A DNA stretch of 64,000 nt from Nilaparvata lugens. Taxonomy: Eukaryota; Arthropoda; Insecta; Hemiptera; Delphacidae. The translations under genes were made by a program, and so were the position numbers. The notes beneath the pieces were generated by a model. It saw nothing but the letters and a program-made list of their open reading frames with translations, was not told the DNA's origin and did no database searches. The DNA lies in the NCBI RefSeq assembly GCF_014356525.2, contig NC_052505.1, forward strand, positions 2,538,759 through 2,602,758, read 5' to 3'. Positions 1-9,224 of the stretch are shown piece after piece; positions within the stretch are counted from its first letter, which is position 1, and the number at the start of each line of letters is the position of its first letter.

Positions 1-137
1 TTGATATAGAATTTTCACGCCTTACGATGCCCTATGATTCTGAGAGAAGTGATATTCAAAAGAAAACAAATTTTCGCGATTTTTCTAATTTTATCATAAA
101 AGTTTAATTTCCTTTTGATCCTTCAACCCTGAAACTT

Positions 138-844
138 TTCTAGCACTACTAGGATATCGGGGATGATATTCTACATCCAATTCTGACGTTGAATTGGAAA
201 TTTGAAAAAGTTGCAATTCTACACGATTTGGCATCCCTGTAATTTCTTGGGATGGAGGGCAAAGTCTCAACTTATTTTACACAAACTATATCTACGGCAT
301 GAAAGTATACTGTAGGTTATGGAATTAAATTTCATCACTTAACTGTGTTCAAAACCTACTGGCGACAAATATGCCCATGAATCACAGTCATGTTACCGAC
401 AAATAACGGTTACCCCATTTCAGGAAGTGGTTGAATGATATAGGTAAAAGTAACCCCACAATTAACAGTTACCCCATTTCATGAAGTGGTTGAGTGATAT
501 AGGTAATGATAAACCCAGGAATAATGGTAACCCCATTTCAGGAAGTGGTGGAATGATATAGGTAACCCTATATCAGGGAATGGAAATTCTCTCCATGAGA
601 ATAGAAGGGACGTTGAGAGACAATATCGCAGTCAACATAACCTATGAATTAGTCACCGGATCTGAATAGATAAGTAATTGCCATAAGTAATTTTCCAGCA
701 CTACTAGGATATCGGGGATGACATTCTACATCCGATTCTGACTTTGAACTGGAAATTTGAGAAAGTTGCAATTTTACACGATTTGGCAACCATGTAATTT
801 CTTGGGATGGAGGGCCAAGTTTCAATTTATTTTACACAGACTAT
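138..844. repeat. Pair of ~155-bp direct repeats (138-292 and 690-844)
   Basis: The stretch starting CACTACTAGGATATCGGGGA at about 142 recurs at about 694 with scattered substitutions. It runs through the TTTCTTGGGATGGAGGG block and ends in the ACACA-ACTATA region in both copies. The copies are about 552 bases apart and flank a minisatellite. The second copy abuts the MITE starting near 857. Origin unknown. Confidence 0.8.
404..570. repeat. Minisatellite, ~61-bp unit, nearly three copies
   Basis: Units share GTTACCCCATTTCAGGAAGT, then GGTTGAATGATATAGGTAA, then a variable linker. Copies begin near 411, 469 and 528. They differ by point changes such as CAGG to CATG. No coding potential. Confidence 0.8.
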
Positions 845-856
845 AGCTTCGAAGCT

Positions 857-1224
857 AAAGTTAGGTCCACGTTATAATTGCAGTGGAAAAAGATAGGAAA
901 ACAACGTTGCCGATCCTCTGTCTTGTCAATGCCTTCTATAGACGGTAGCTGATACAGGTTTTTTGATGTAATATCAACTGTTCATCCTCGTCTAATATAT
1001 TCAATTATATTTCATTAAGCAATCAATTACATTTCTCAAATGAATTTCATAATCATGATGAAATATTTTGTTCATTAGTTATCAATTCTACATTGTTAAA
1101 ATACGATCTGGCTACAGAGCAAAGCGAGAAAGAGCTAGCGCTATCCGTTTTGTTGAATGATAGACAAGGATAGCAATATCATTGCTAATCAAACACTGCC
1201 ATTATAACGTGGACCTCACTGTAG
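857..1224 (+). mobile_element. MITE, ~380-bp family with GTCCACGTTATAAT inverted ends (family T)
   Basis: The left end reads GGTCCACGTTATAATTGCAG and the right end is its approximate reverse complement, TGCCATTATAACGTGGACCT. The interior carries GTTGCCGATCCTCTGTCTTG and GATAGACAAGGATAGCAA, which recur in every other copy. It is non-coding. This is the most numerous repeat of the window, with full or partial copies also at 28016, 29098, 29291, 29912, 32095, 34657, 36292, 54092, 54542, 55942, 61789 and 63271. The superfamily is not determined. Confidence 0.85.
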
Positions 1225-1680
1225 CATGATTAGATTAAACTCTGTGAACACCAAGAGTTCAATTAATACGACAGTTCAAATAAAAATTGATGAATTAACC
1301 ACGAATTTATGTTCTACAATGTCAATCAAATATTGCCGTTTCATCGTTGCTCTCACTATAGAACATTGCCAGGAAAATAGAGGATGATGAATATAATCAA
1401 AGTTTAGTCATGAATTTCAACAAATTAGTAATATCATGAGTGGGGACCAGTCAGTTAAGTTTAAGAGTTTGATCCAAGAATTGATCATTGATCCTTTCAA
1501 TATTTATAAAATCATTCTATAGAGATTCAGTTTACTACTGTATCCAAAGGAGAAAAAGATTTCCAATGGAGGGACTTGAAGAGCTTTACTTTTTGGCTGG
1601 CACAATTAAGAAAATGCTGGAAGCAGCAGAGTCCTCCAGTGACTGGTCTTTCTCAGCGGCTGATAGAGAGTCAGAAATCT
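1225..1680. other. Unassigned AT-rich stretch
   Basis: Contains a further diverged family T right-end-like segment near 1320-1370 and a short open stretch at 1488-1682 with no recognisable domain. I see no exon signature. Confidence 0.4.
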
Positions 1681-2489
1681 GACTGTTCTACGTTGAGTCA
1701 GTTGATTCTTTTGAGTTGAACCGTGTCACACTTCTAGTTGAAATCAGGTCGTTAACAGTTGACTCGATGACTGCATAAATAAATGTTGTAAATGTAGTCA
1801 TCTGAGTTGTTTGAGTTAAACTTTTTCACTTCTAGTTGAAATCAGGTCGTCAACAGTTGGCACGATGAGTGCAGAAATGAACGTTGTGAATGGAGTCGAT
1901 GAAATCAGTTGGAACGTTTCACTTCTAGTTGAAATCCGGTCGTTGACAGTTGACACGATGAGTGCAGAAATGAATGTTGTGAATGGAGTCGATGGAGTCA
2001 GTTGAACCGTTTCACTTCTAGTTGAAATCAGGTCGTTGACAGTTGACTCGGTAATTGCAGAAAGCGTTCTGTTGTAAAATAATGGAGTCGATGGAATAAG
2101 TTGAAACGATCCACTTCTAGTTGGAATCAACTCGTTCAAGTTGACTCGGTAAGTGCAGAAAGCTGATGACTGTTGTAGATTGAGTCGTTGAAATCAGTTG
2201 AGTTGAATTGTTAGTTGAAATCAGGTCGTTCGCAGTTGACCCGGAGAGTGCAGAAAGCCAACACTGTTGTAAATAGAGTTGATGAGATCGTTTTGAGTTG
2301 AACCGTTCAACTTCCAGTTGAAATTAGGTCGTTAACAGTTGACTCACTAAGTGTGGAAAGCTAACTGTTGTGAATAGAGTTGATGAGATCATTTTGAAGT
2401 TTCTCTTCCAGTTGAAATCAGGTCATTAACAGTCGACTTAGTGAGTGCAGAAAGATAACTGTTGTAAATAGACTTGATGTGATCGTTTC

Positions 2490-2690
2490 ATTTTGAATGA
2501 AAAAGACTAAGAAATTGTCAAAAAACTAGTTCATCAGAGATTGACAATGGTGTAATAACCGAAACCGGTCTCTCTAAGTATCAATAAATCTGTGGTTTTT
2601 TGATAATTTCTTAGTCTTTTTCATCCAATATGAATAATTACCACAATATCAACTTCTCAACTACACAAAAAGTGATCGTTTCAAGTTGAA
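2490..2690. mobile_element. Palindromic MITE, AAAAAGACTAAGAAATTGTC family (family P), left-arm copy
   Basis: Shows AAAAGACTAAGAAATTGTCA, a centre with GATTGACAATGGTGTAATAA and CGAAACCGGT, and the mirror TTTCTTAGTCTTTTTCATC. A tail ACTTCTCAACTACACAAAAA follows. Further copies are at 3690-3895, 21614-21845, 45640-45782 and 58100-58335, with a fragment at 23083-23175. Confidence 0.75.
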
Positions 2691-3165
2691 CCGTTTCACT
2701 TCCAGTTGAAATTAGGTCGTACTTGACACAGAAGTGACCATTTTGATGCTTACACTAAATAAGCATTTAGACTAGTAAGTCTTACCGTCTCACTAATAGT
2801 TGAAATCAGCTCGTTGACGGTTGACTCGGTAAGTGTGGAAAGCTAACTGTTGAAAATAGAGTTGATGGTATCGTTTTAAAGTTGAACCGTTACACTTCCA
2901 AATGAAATCAACTCGTTGAAACGTGAATGTCACGTTTTTTGGAAAAAATGTCTCGTTTTCCGGTGCCGGTGCCACCAACTTGGTGCTTACACTAAATAAG
3001 CATTTAAACTTGTAAGTCTTACCGTTTCACTTATAGTTGAAATCAGCTCGTTGATGGTTGACTCGGTCAGTGCAGAAAGCTGACTATTGTAAATGGAGTG
3101 AATTGAACAGTTTCACTTCCAGTTAGCGTTGAAATCAGTTCACAGTTGATTCGGTTTCGGCATAG

Positions 3166-3434
3166 AGGAACAATAGCTTAAGTAGATATCCCATGGTGTA
3201 GGACGTTTATGTCGCAACTTTTACTGTTATTTCAAGCTGATAGTCCACGTAGTTCTTTCCTGTGAAGCTTTATGACGCTGGTAGTCTCTCATATTGTGCC
3301 GTTCATACACTCTTACCCAAACAAAACAGTGGAAATCGACAATAATCGATAGTAATCGGCTTGAGATAACAGTAAAAGTTGCGACATAAACGCCCCATAC
3401 CATGGGATATCTACTTACGTTATTGTTTCTTTAT
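3166..3434. mobile_element. Palindromic MITE at the foldback axis (family Q)
   Basis: Left end GGAACAATAGCTTAAGTAGA, right end TCTACTTACGTTATTGTTTC. Inner arms GTCGCAACTTTTACTGTTAT and ATAACAGTAAAAGTTGCGAC are mirror images. The centre has GTAGTTCTTTCCTGTGAAGC. The same element is at 23459-24326, where another MITE has landed in it. Confidence 0.8.
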
Positions 3435-4020
3435 GCCGAAACCGAATCAACTGTGAACTGATTTCAACGCTAACTGGAAGTGAAACTGTTCAACTGACTC
3501 CATTTACAACAATCAGCTTTCTGCACTTAACGAGTCAACCATCAACGAGCTGATTTCAACAATTATTGAAACGGTAAGACTTACAAGTTTAAATGCTTAT
3601 TCAGTGTAAGCATCAAAGTGGACACTTCTGTATCAAGTTTCAACGACCTTATTTCAACTGGAAGTGAAACTGTTCAATTTAAAACAATCACTCTTTGTGT
3701 AGTTGAGAAGTTGATATTGTGGTAATTATTCATATTGGATGAAAAAGACTAAGAAATTGTCAAAAAACTACAGATTTATTGATACTTAGAGAGACCGGGT
3801 TCGGTTATTACACCATTGTCAATCTCTGATGAACTAGTTTATTTGGTTTTTTGACAATTTCTTAGTCTTTTTCATTCAAAATGAAACGATCACATGAAGT
3901 CTATTTACAACAGTTATCTTTCTGCACTAATTGAGTCAACTGTTAATGACTAGTTTCTAGGTTTCTAGTTGATTCGGTTTCTGCAATCAACTGGTCGACG
4001 GTTGACTCAGAAGAAACTTG

Positions 4021-4737
4021 GTGCCTTGAGACATGGACTGGAGTCACGGACTGGAGTCACCGACTGGGAACTCTGAAAGAGATAAAGACTAAAATGTCCT
4101 CTTTCTCTTAGTCTCCGGTCATTAAAGAGCACTTTTCTTTGATTCCGGATGTCCAAGAGGAACCGGCTGCCCCTCCACTCCCCAATCAACTCTCCTAAGA
4201 CGACGCTCCAACTCTCCATCGCTTCAAAAGCTTCATTGAACTCTGTTGTCAATGATTGGATGGAGCCTTTTACACTGCATTTATTACTGTATACCCAACT
4301 GGTGCAAACGTTCAGCGTCAATGGCGTTCTCTTTTTCATTGACGCATTCCAATTTAGTCACTATTCAATTTGTTCCTTGTGATTTCGGATCCAATTATTC
4401 CAGCAAAGTTCACAGGGAACGTAGTAATTGGATTGGGAAATTCATGAGTGGAGTATAGATAAGCTCCATTCATAAATTTTCAACAAAGTTAATATGGTTG
4501 AGCTAGTCGAAGATTTCGGAATAGAAGTTAGGATTATGAGTTCATAATGATAACCAAGTGGAAAATATGTTCTGTTGAGAGGGCTCAATTGAAGTGAAGA
4601 AAGAAGAAGAAAAAGAAAGAAAGAAATGACCTCTATTTACAAGACAATATTATAGCAGTATTGATATTGAATTTATATAATAAATAGTATCTCTTGATGA
4701 TATCAATAAGTGTTCTTGAAGTGACAATGAGTTTTAT
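4021..4737. other. No recognised gene or repeat
   Basis: Short open stretches on both strands at 4007-4458 are mutually overlapping, not conserved by eye and without flanking splice logic that I trust. A purine-rich AAGAAGAAGAAAAAGAAAG run is near 4600. Confidence 0.35.
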
Positions 4738-4791
4738 CCGAAATTCATTTGTATAGAGATAAGTACAAACTCATTGTTGGGTATTTCCTCA

Positions 4792-6148
4792 TCCTATACT
4801 ATTAAACGAGCAGTTTCTGTTTATATATATGTTCAGATGTTTAGATATTTTTATATGTTTGTATTTCACCGGATCTCGAAAACTGCTCTAACGATTCTCA
4901 CGAAATTCAGAACATAGTAGGTTTATAATATGAAAATTCGATTGCACTAGCTCTCATCCCTAAGGAAACTCGCTGAAGGACATTAAAAGGATAATATTAT
5001 CATACATTTTTGGAGAAACAGCTGATAATAATTATTCCGTCGTCTGTTGATGATAGAAGCTTAGACAAGTTATAGAACAGACACGCTGGGAAGCCTAGCC
5101 TCTGAAGCCAACATCTACCGCCAAATCCACCAATCTTGACGTCACAACAGTGACGTCACGCATCATATAGAAAACTTTCAGATGTGTTTATTTCAGATTC
5201 ATGGTGTTTTTAGGATATTTATAGCTATGGGCAAAAACGATATCGGTTAAGTTATAATGTGTTATGTGATATCGGCTTCAAAGCTATAATGTGTTTTGAA
5301 AATAATAAGGTACGGTAGTCTACATCAGCATAATCTATTGTTATGCTGCATTAAGTTCACCTACATCATAACCAAGAATAATATTACAGTTACAACTTCA
5401 TTATTTATGTGTATAAATTTCAACTTACGCATGAAAAGATATTCCACTTTTTTCCTAAAAATTTTAGTGCAATTGTATGCTGCGCAGGAGATTACCATTT
5501 TTATAAATAATAATTACATAAATAATAATAACAATTTGCTATGGAAAACAAGCTATGTTCAACAACAATGCATTGTTTAACAACAATGTAAGTTAAACAC
5601 CACAAACACTTACACAACAAACTCAAAAAAGTTTTCTATAATTTCTATACGATGCGTGACGTCACTGTTGTGACGTCAAGATGGGTGGATTTGGCAGTAG
5701 ATATTAGCTTCATCGACTTTAAATATGAATATACAATGGGCCGTGTCTATTCTATGACTGGTATAAGGATACAAGTGAGTGAGCGAGTTCATGTGTGTCA
5801 AAAATTATGACTCAGCTGTTGTACTTTCGTAATCATTCAATCAGGTACTTGGTGCCGGTTGCAAAAAAGCCGGGTTATTTTCAACCCTGATAAATTCCAG
5901 TGAAACCATCTTTTTTGAATGGTCTTCTCTGATTTGGTTCACGTGAAATCAATCAGGATTAAAATTTAACCGGCTTTTGTGCAGCCGGGCCATTGTTAGG
6001 GAAAATGTTTGCAATACTCTGGGAATTCATCTAAATTCTCTGTGATTAGATACAACAATTCTGTATGAACTATGAATATTATTATAATTTTTCTTTCGTA
6101 ATGAATTTTTCATGCTTTTGTACTCCAGAGCGAAGCTCGGTCCCCGAT
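4792..6148 (+). mobile_element. Hairpin-terminated Helitron-like element (family C2), unit 1 copy
   Basis: Begins TCCTATACTATTAAACGAGC. It carries the block GGATCTCGAAAACTGCTCTA followed by ACGAAATTCAGAACATAGTA. It ends just after the hairpin AGAGCGAAGCTCG with CCCCGAT. It is interrupted at 5060-5767 by a hAT-like MITE. No coding region. A rolling-circle assignment is inferred from the 3' hairpin and lack of long inverted ends. Confidence 0.6.
5060..5767. mobile_element. hAT-like MITE with 8-bp target duplication
   Basis: Left end CTTAGACAAGTTATAGAACA, right end (reverse complement) CTTATACCAGTCATAGAATA, both followed by GACACG. Flanked by GATAGAAG (5052-5059) and GATACAAG (5768-5775), an 8-base duplication with one mismatch. 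The sister unit near 7110-7130 reads GATGATAGAAGTGAGTGAGC without insertion. Inside, TGACGTCACAACAGTGACGT and its mirror form a second pair of inverted arms near 5135-5180 and 5650-5690. An 8-bp duplication is typical of hAT elements. Confidence 0.8.
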
Positions 6149-6169
6149 ATTAAGTAGCAAGCTCCATTA

Positions 6170-6588
6170 CTTGTAGTTCTGTGAACAGTAGACCTCACGC
6201 AGTATTCTCATCCACAAGTACCTGATTGAAACTATAGACCTTATGGAAATACTTATACCTAGCAATAGACTGGCTTCTCCACACATCTGTGTAATCACTT
6301 GTCAGCTGATTTTTATGATGAATAATTCTATAGTCTGATTTTTACTTTGATATTGGCGTATAATATTGGCTTCTTTTTCATTCCATATTATCCTTGAAAT
6401 GCAAATTTTCAAAATCCTTGTATATACGTCGACGCGCAATTAAAAAAGGAACATATCTAACAAATTTCTTGAAAATCTATTGCCGCGTTTTGCTGTAAAT
6501 GTGCAACATATAAACATATAAACATTCAATCATCAAGAGAAATGCCAAACCGTCGACTTGAATCTTAGACCTCACTTCGCTCGGTCAA
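6170..6588 (-). mobile_element. Helitron-like element (family H2), minus orientation, unit 1
   Basis: Read on the minus strand it starts TTGACCGAGCGAAGTGAGGT and ends with the small hairpin GTTCACAGAAC and CTACAAG (degenerate CTAG). It contains CGTCGACGTATATACAAGG and ATTTACGGC-like blocks shared with copies at 29936, 46513 and 61956. Non-coding. Confidence 0.55.
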
Positions 6589-6799
6589 AAATGAGCGCTG
6601 CTATCCAGAGATTGTCAGTTTGGTGTAAGGGTAAGCATTCCTGACTAGCAATTGGGAGGTACCGGGTTTGATTCCCGGGCTGGCATATAATTTTTAGATA
6701 GTAGTTCTCATCGAATTCCCATCCAGCTGTTAACCCTGTTGTCAATGTCTGCAGTAGCAGAAGTCTTCGGAGTGATTAACAGCATTTGTTTAGCGTTTT
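6589..6799 (+). mobile_element. tRNA-derived SINE, unit 1
   Basis: The tRNA-like head is preceded by ATGAGCGCTGCTATCC and followed by a tail containing GAATTCCCATCCAGCTGTTA, CCCTGTTGTCAATGTCTGCA and GTGATTAACAGCATT. Tail words recur in both orientations at 19709-19960. Confidence 0.6.
6612..6686 (+). tRNA. tRNA-Ala(AGC)-like head of a SINE, unit 1
   Basis: A 75-base tRNA fold: acceptor TTGTCAG/CTGGCAT (one end mismatch, one G-T), A-box TTTGGTGTAAGGGTAAGC, anticodon stem CCTGA/TTGGG with loop CTAGCAA giving anticodon AGC, T-arm CCGGG-TTTGATT-CCCGG. It is duplicated exactly at 7944-8018. It is followed by a non-tRNA tail with GTAGCAGAAGTCTTCGG, which also occurs alone at 19709-19870, so it is more likely a SINE head or tRNA pseudogene than a working tRNA. 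Confidence 0.55.
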
Positions 6800-6853
6800 C
6801 CGAAATTCATTTGTATAGAGATAAGTACAAACTCATTGTTGGGTATTTCCTCA

Positions 6854-7489
6854 TCCTATACTATTAAACGAGCAGTTTCTGTTTATATATATGTTCAGAT
6901 GTTTAGGTATTTTTATATGTTTGTATTTCACCGGATCTCGAAAACTGCTCTAACGATTCTCACGAAATTCAGAACATAGTAGGTTTATAATATGAAAATT
7001 CGATTGCACTAGCTATCATACCTAAGAAAACTCGCTGAAGGACATTAAAAGGATAATATTATCATCCATTTTTGGAGAAACAGCTGATAATAATTATTTC
7101 GTCTTCTGTTGATGATAGAAGTGAGTGAGCGAGTTGATGTGTGTCAAAAATTATGACTCAGCTGTTGGACTTTTATAATCAATCAATCAGGTACTTAGTG
7201 CCGGTTGCAAAAAAGCCGGGCTATTTTTAACCCTGATCAATTCCAGTAGACCATTTTTTGGAATAGTCTTCTCTGATTTGGTTCACGTGAAATCAATCAG
7301 GATTAAAATTTAACCAGCTTTTGTGCAGCCGGGCCATTGTTAGGGAAAATGTTTGCGATACTCTGGGAATTAATCTCAATTCCCTGTGATTAGATACAAC
7401 AATTCTGTATGAACTATGAATATTATTATAATTTCTTCTTTCGTAATTTTTTATGCTTTTGTACTCCAGAGCGAAGCTCGTTCCCCGAT
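6854..7489 (+). mobile_element. Family C2 element, unit 2 copy (uninterrupted)
   Basis: 636 bases from TCCTATACTATTAAACGAGC to CAGAGCGAAGCTCG plus TTCCCCGAT. It preserves the empty site for the hAT-like MITE near 7118. Mid-element words GTGCCGGTTGCAAAAAAGCC and AACCAGCTTTTGTGCAGCCG are not found in the downstream C2 copies, so this may be a sub-family. Confidence 0.6.
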
Positions 7490-7509
7490 ATTAAGTAGCA
7501 AGCTTAATT

Positions 7510-7920
7510 AGTTGTAGTTCTGTGAACAGTAGACCTCACGCAGTATTCTCATCCACAATTACCTGATTGAAACTATAGACCTTAGGGAAATACAGCAATA
7601 GACTGGCTTCCCCTGTTCAGATTACATCTGTGTAATCACTTGTCAGCTGATTTATGATGAATAATTTTATAGTCTGATTTTTACTTTAATATTGGCGTAT
7701 GAAGGAGGCTCCTTTTCCCTTTCATATTATCCTTGAAATGCAAAATTTCCAGAAACCTTGTATATACGTCGACGCGCAATTAAAAAAGGAACATATCTAA
7801 CAAATTTCGTGAAAATCTATTGCCGCGTTTTGCCGTAAATGCGCAACATATAAACATTTAATCATCAAGAGAAATGCCAAACCGTCAACTTGAATCTTAG
7901 ACCTCACTTCGCTCGGTCAA
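7510..7920 (-). mobile_element. Family H2 Helitron-like element, unit 2
   Basis: Same order and ends as the 6170-6588 copy, with the minus-strand start TTGACCGAGCGAAGTGAGGT at 7920 and the hairpin end near 7510. Confidence 0.55.
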
Positions 7921-7943
7921 AAATGAGCGCTGCTATCCAGAGA

Positions 7944-8018
7944 TTGTCAGTTTGGTGTAAGGGTAAGCATTCCTGACTAGCAATTGGGAGGTACCGGGTT
8001 TGATTCCCGGGCTGGCAT
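7944..8018 (+). tRNA. tRNA-Ala(AGC)-like SINE head, unit 2
   Basis: Identical by eye to 6612-6686, including anticodon loop CTAGCAA and T-arm. The SINE body spans about 7921-8131. Confidence 0.55.
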
Positions 8019-8246
8019 ATAATTTTTAGATAGTAGTTCTCATCGAATTCCCATCCAGCTGTTAACCCTGTTGTCAATGTCTGCAGTAGCAGAAGTCTTC
8101 GAAGTGATTAACAGCATTTATTTAGCGTTTTCCGAAATTCATTTGTATAGAGATTAGTACAAACTCATTGTTTGGTATATCCTCATAGGTAGTAAGCTTC
8201 ATAATATTATTCATCTTTATATATATTTATTAATATACAAATACTA

Positions 8247-8905
8247 GTAGTTCTGTGAACAGTAGACCTCGTTCAGTTATACACCACAGCTTCCTCTAAT
8301 ACTGTTCATCAGAGTAAATTCTGTCCTGTCCTGTCCTGTCGGCGAGATATCGGTGTAGCTGTTTGGGCTGTTGTATTGACAATGCTAATAATTTGTTGTA
8401 AACAACTATGCTTCTATTATCTAAAGCTTATCAAGTTGAAAGCGGAGATGAAGTCGGGAGATAATACTATGCTACTTCGAGTAATCAATTTGCAAGCCTC
8501 ATTGTATGCAATTAATAATCTATTCGACATCTGATTTATTTATATTTAACAATGCACAAATCAAATACATGATTAGAAAAGGACCAACAGGCCTAGCCCA
8601 TACTGTTCGCTTTCCGAATTTTGATAGTAGCCTAGTAAGAATAATTCTATAATGAATAATTCTATAGTCTGATTTTCACGGTAATATTAGCGTATGAAGA
8701 AGGCTCCTTTCCTTTTTCATATTATCCTCAATCCTTTACAAAATTCCCAAAACCCTTGTTCATACATCAACGCGCAATTCAAAAAGGAAAATACTAGTGA
8801 AATTTCATGAAAATATATCGCCGCGTTTCGCCGTAAACGTAAATATGAACATGAAGAGTTCAACTTGAATCTTATACCTCACTTGCTCGGTAGAGTAGGA
8901 GTGAA
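8247..8905 (-). mobile_element. Family H2-like element, longer diverged copy
   Basis: The plus strand begins CTAGTAGTTCTGTGAACAGT (terminal hairpin of family H2) and ends near GACTTGAATCTTATACCTCA, CTTGCTCGGT. The interior 8320-8640 is unrelated to other H2 copies and includes a small CTGTC tandem run at 8328-8341. Confidence 0.45.
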
Positions 8906-9220
8906 GCCCTACGATTGGCTATCAGTGGAGGCGGAGCTCTACTGCCATTGGCCGAGACAAGGCACGCTCAAGTTAGTATTCCAAATTTTATGAGCATGTT
9001 AACCTTTAGACAACAACCGATAGAAAGAATCTTAGTAACTAACGAAACTGAATGGATAATATGAGGAAGTTTGTTTAAATAAACTATTTGTCGAGTAGAA
9101 AACACGAGAATTGAAAGACTATATCAGAAAACAAAGGTAGAAAAATGTGTATAAAGGGGAAACCAAGGTCAAGTTCAATGGATCTCACAAAAAATGATTA
9201 GACTGTGACAATAGTAATAT
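8906..9220. other. Flank of the LTR element, nothing recognised
   Basis: Contains GAAGCCCTACGATTGGCTAT and GCGGAGCTCTACTGCCATTG, but no open reading frame, exon or known repeat that I can support. Confidence 0.35.
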
Positions 9221-9224
9221 CTAT

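Larger units (their letters stand above)
1681..4020. repeat. Large foldback element built from diverged ~110-bp tandem repeats
   Basis: From 1700 to 3160 a unit with GTTGAAATCAGGTCGTTAAC, AGTTGACTCG, GTGCAGAAAGC and TTGAACCGTTTCACTTC repeats about a dozen times with divergence. From 3440 to 4010 the same words appear as reverse complements. The arms about 2440-3285 and 3305-3930 pair over several hundred bases, including a palindromic MITE copy in each arm (2490-2690 and 3670-3895). The left arm has an extra repeat unit (GCTTACACTAAATAAGCATT occurs at about 2749 and 2980). A second palindromic element sits at the axis. Confidence 0.8.
4738..8190. repeat. Tandem duplication of a composite ~1.33-kb unit (2 full copies plus a stub)
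   Basis: The word CCGAAATTCATTTGTATAGA starts units at 4738, 6800 and 8132. Unit 2 is 1332 bases. Unit 1 is 2062 bases but contains a 708-base transposon plus its 8-base target duplication, so without it the unit is about 1346 bases. Each unit holds, in order, a hairpin-terminated family C2 element, a Helitron-like family H2 element in minus orientation, and a tRNA-derived SINE. The stub from 8132 diverges near 8185. Confidence 0.85.

Noticed and set aside
404..570. A CRISPR-like array
   Set aside because: Only about three units without unique spacers, in an insect-type genome; a minisatellite explains it.
6612..8018. Calling two functional tRNA-Ala genes
   Set aside because: Duplicated within a transposon composite and followed by a SINE tail present elsewhere without the tRNA; kept as SINE heads.
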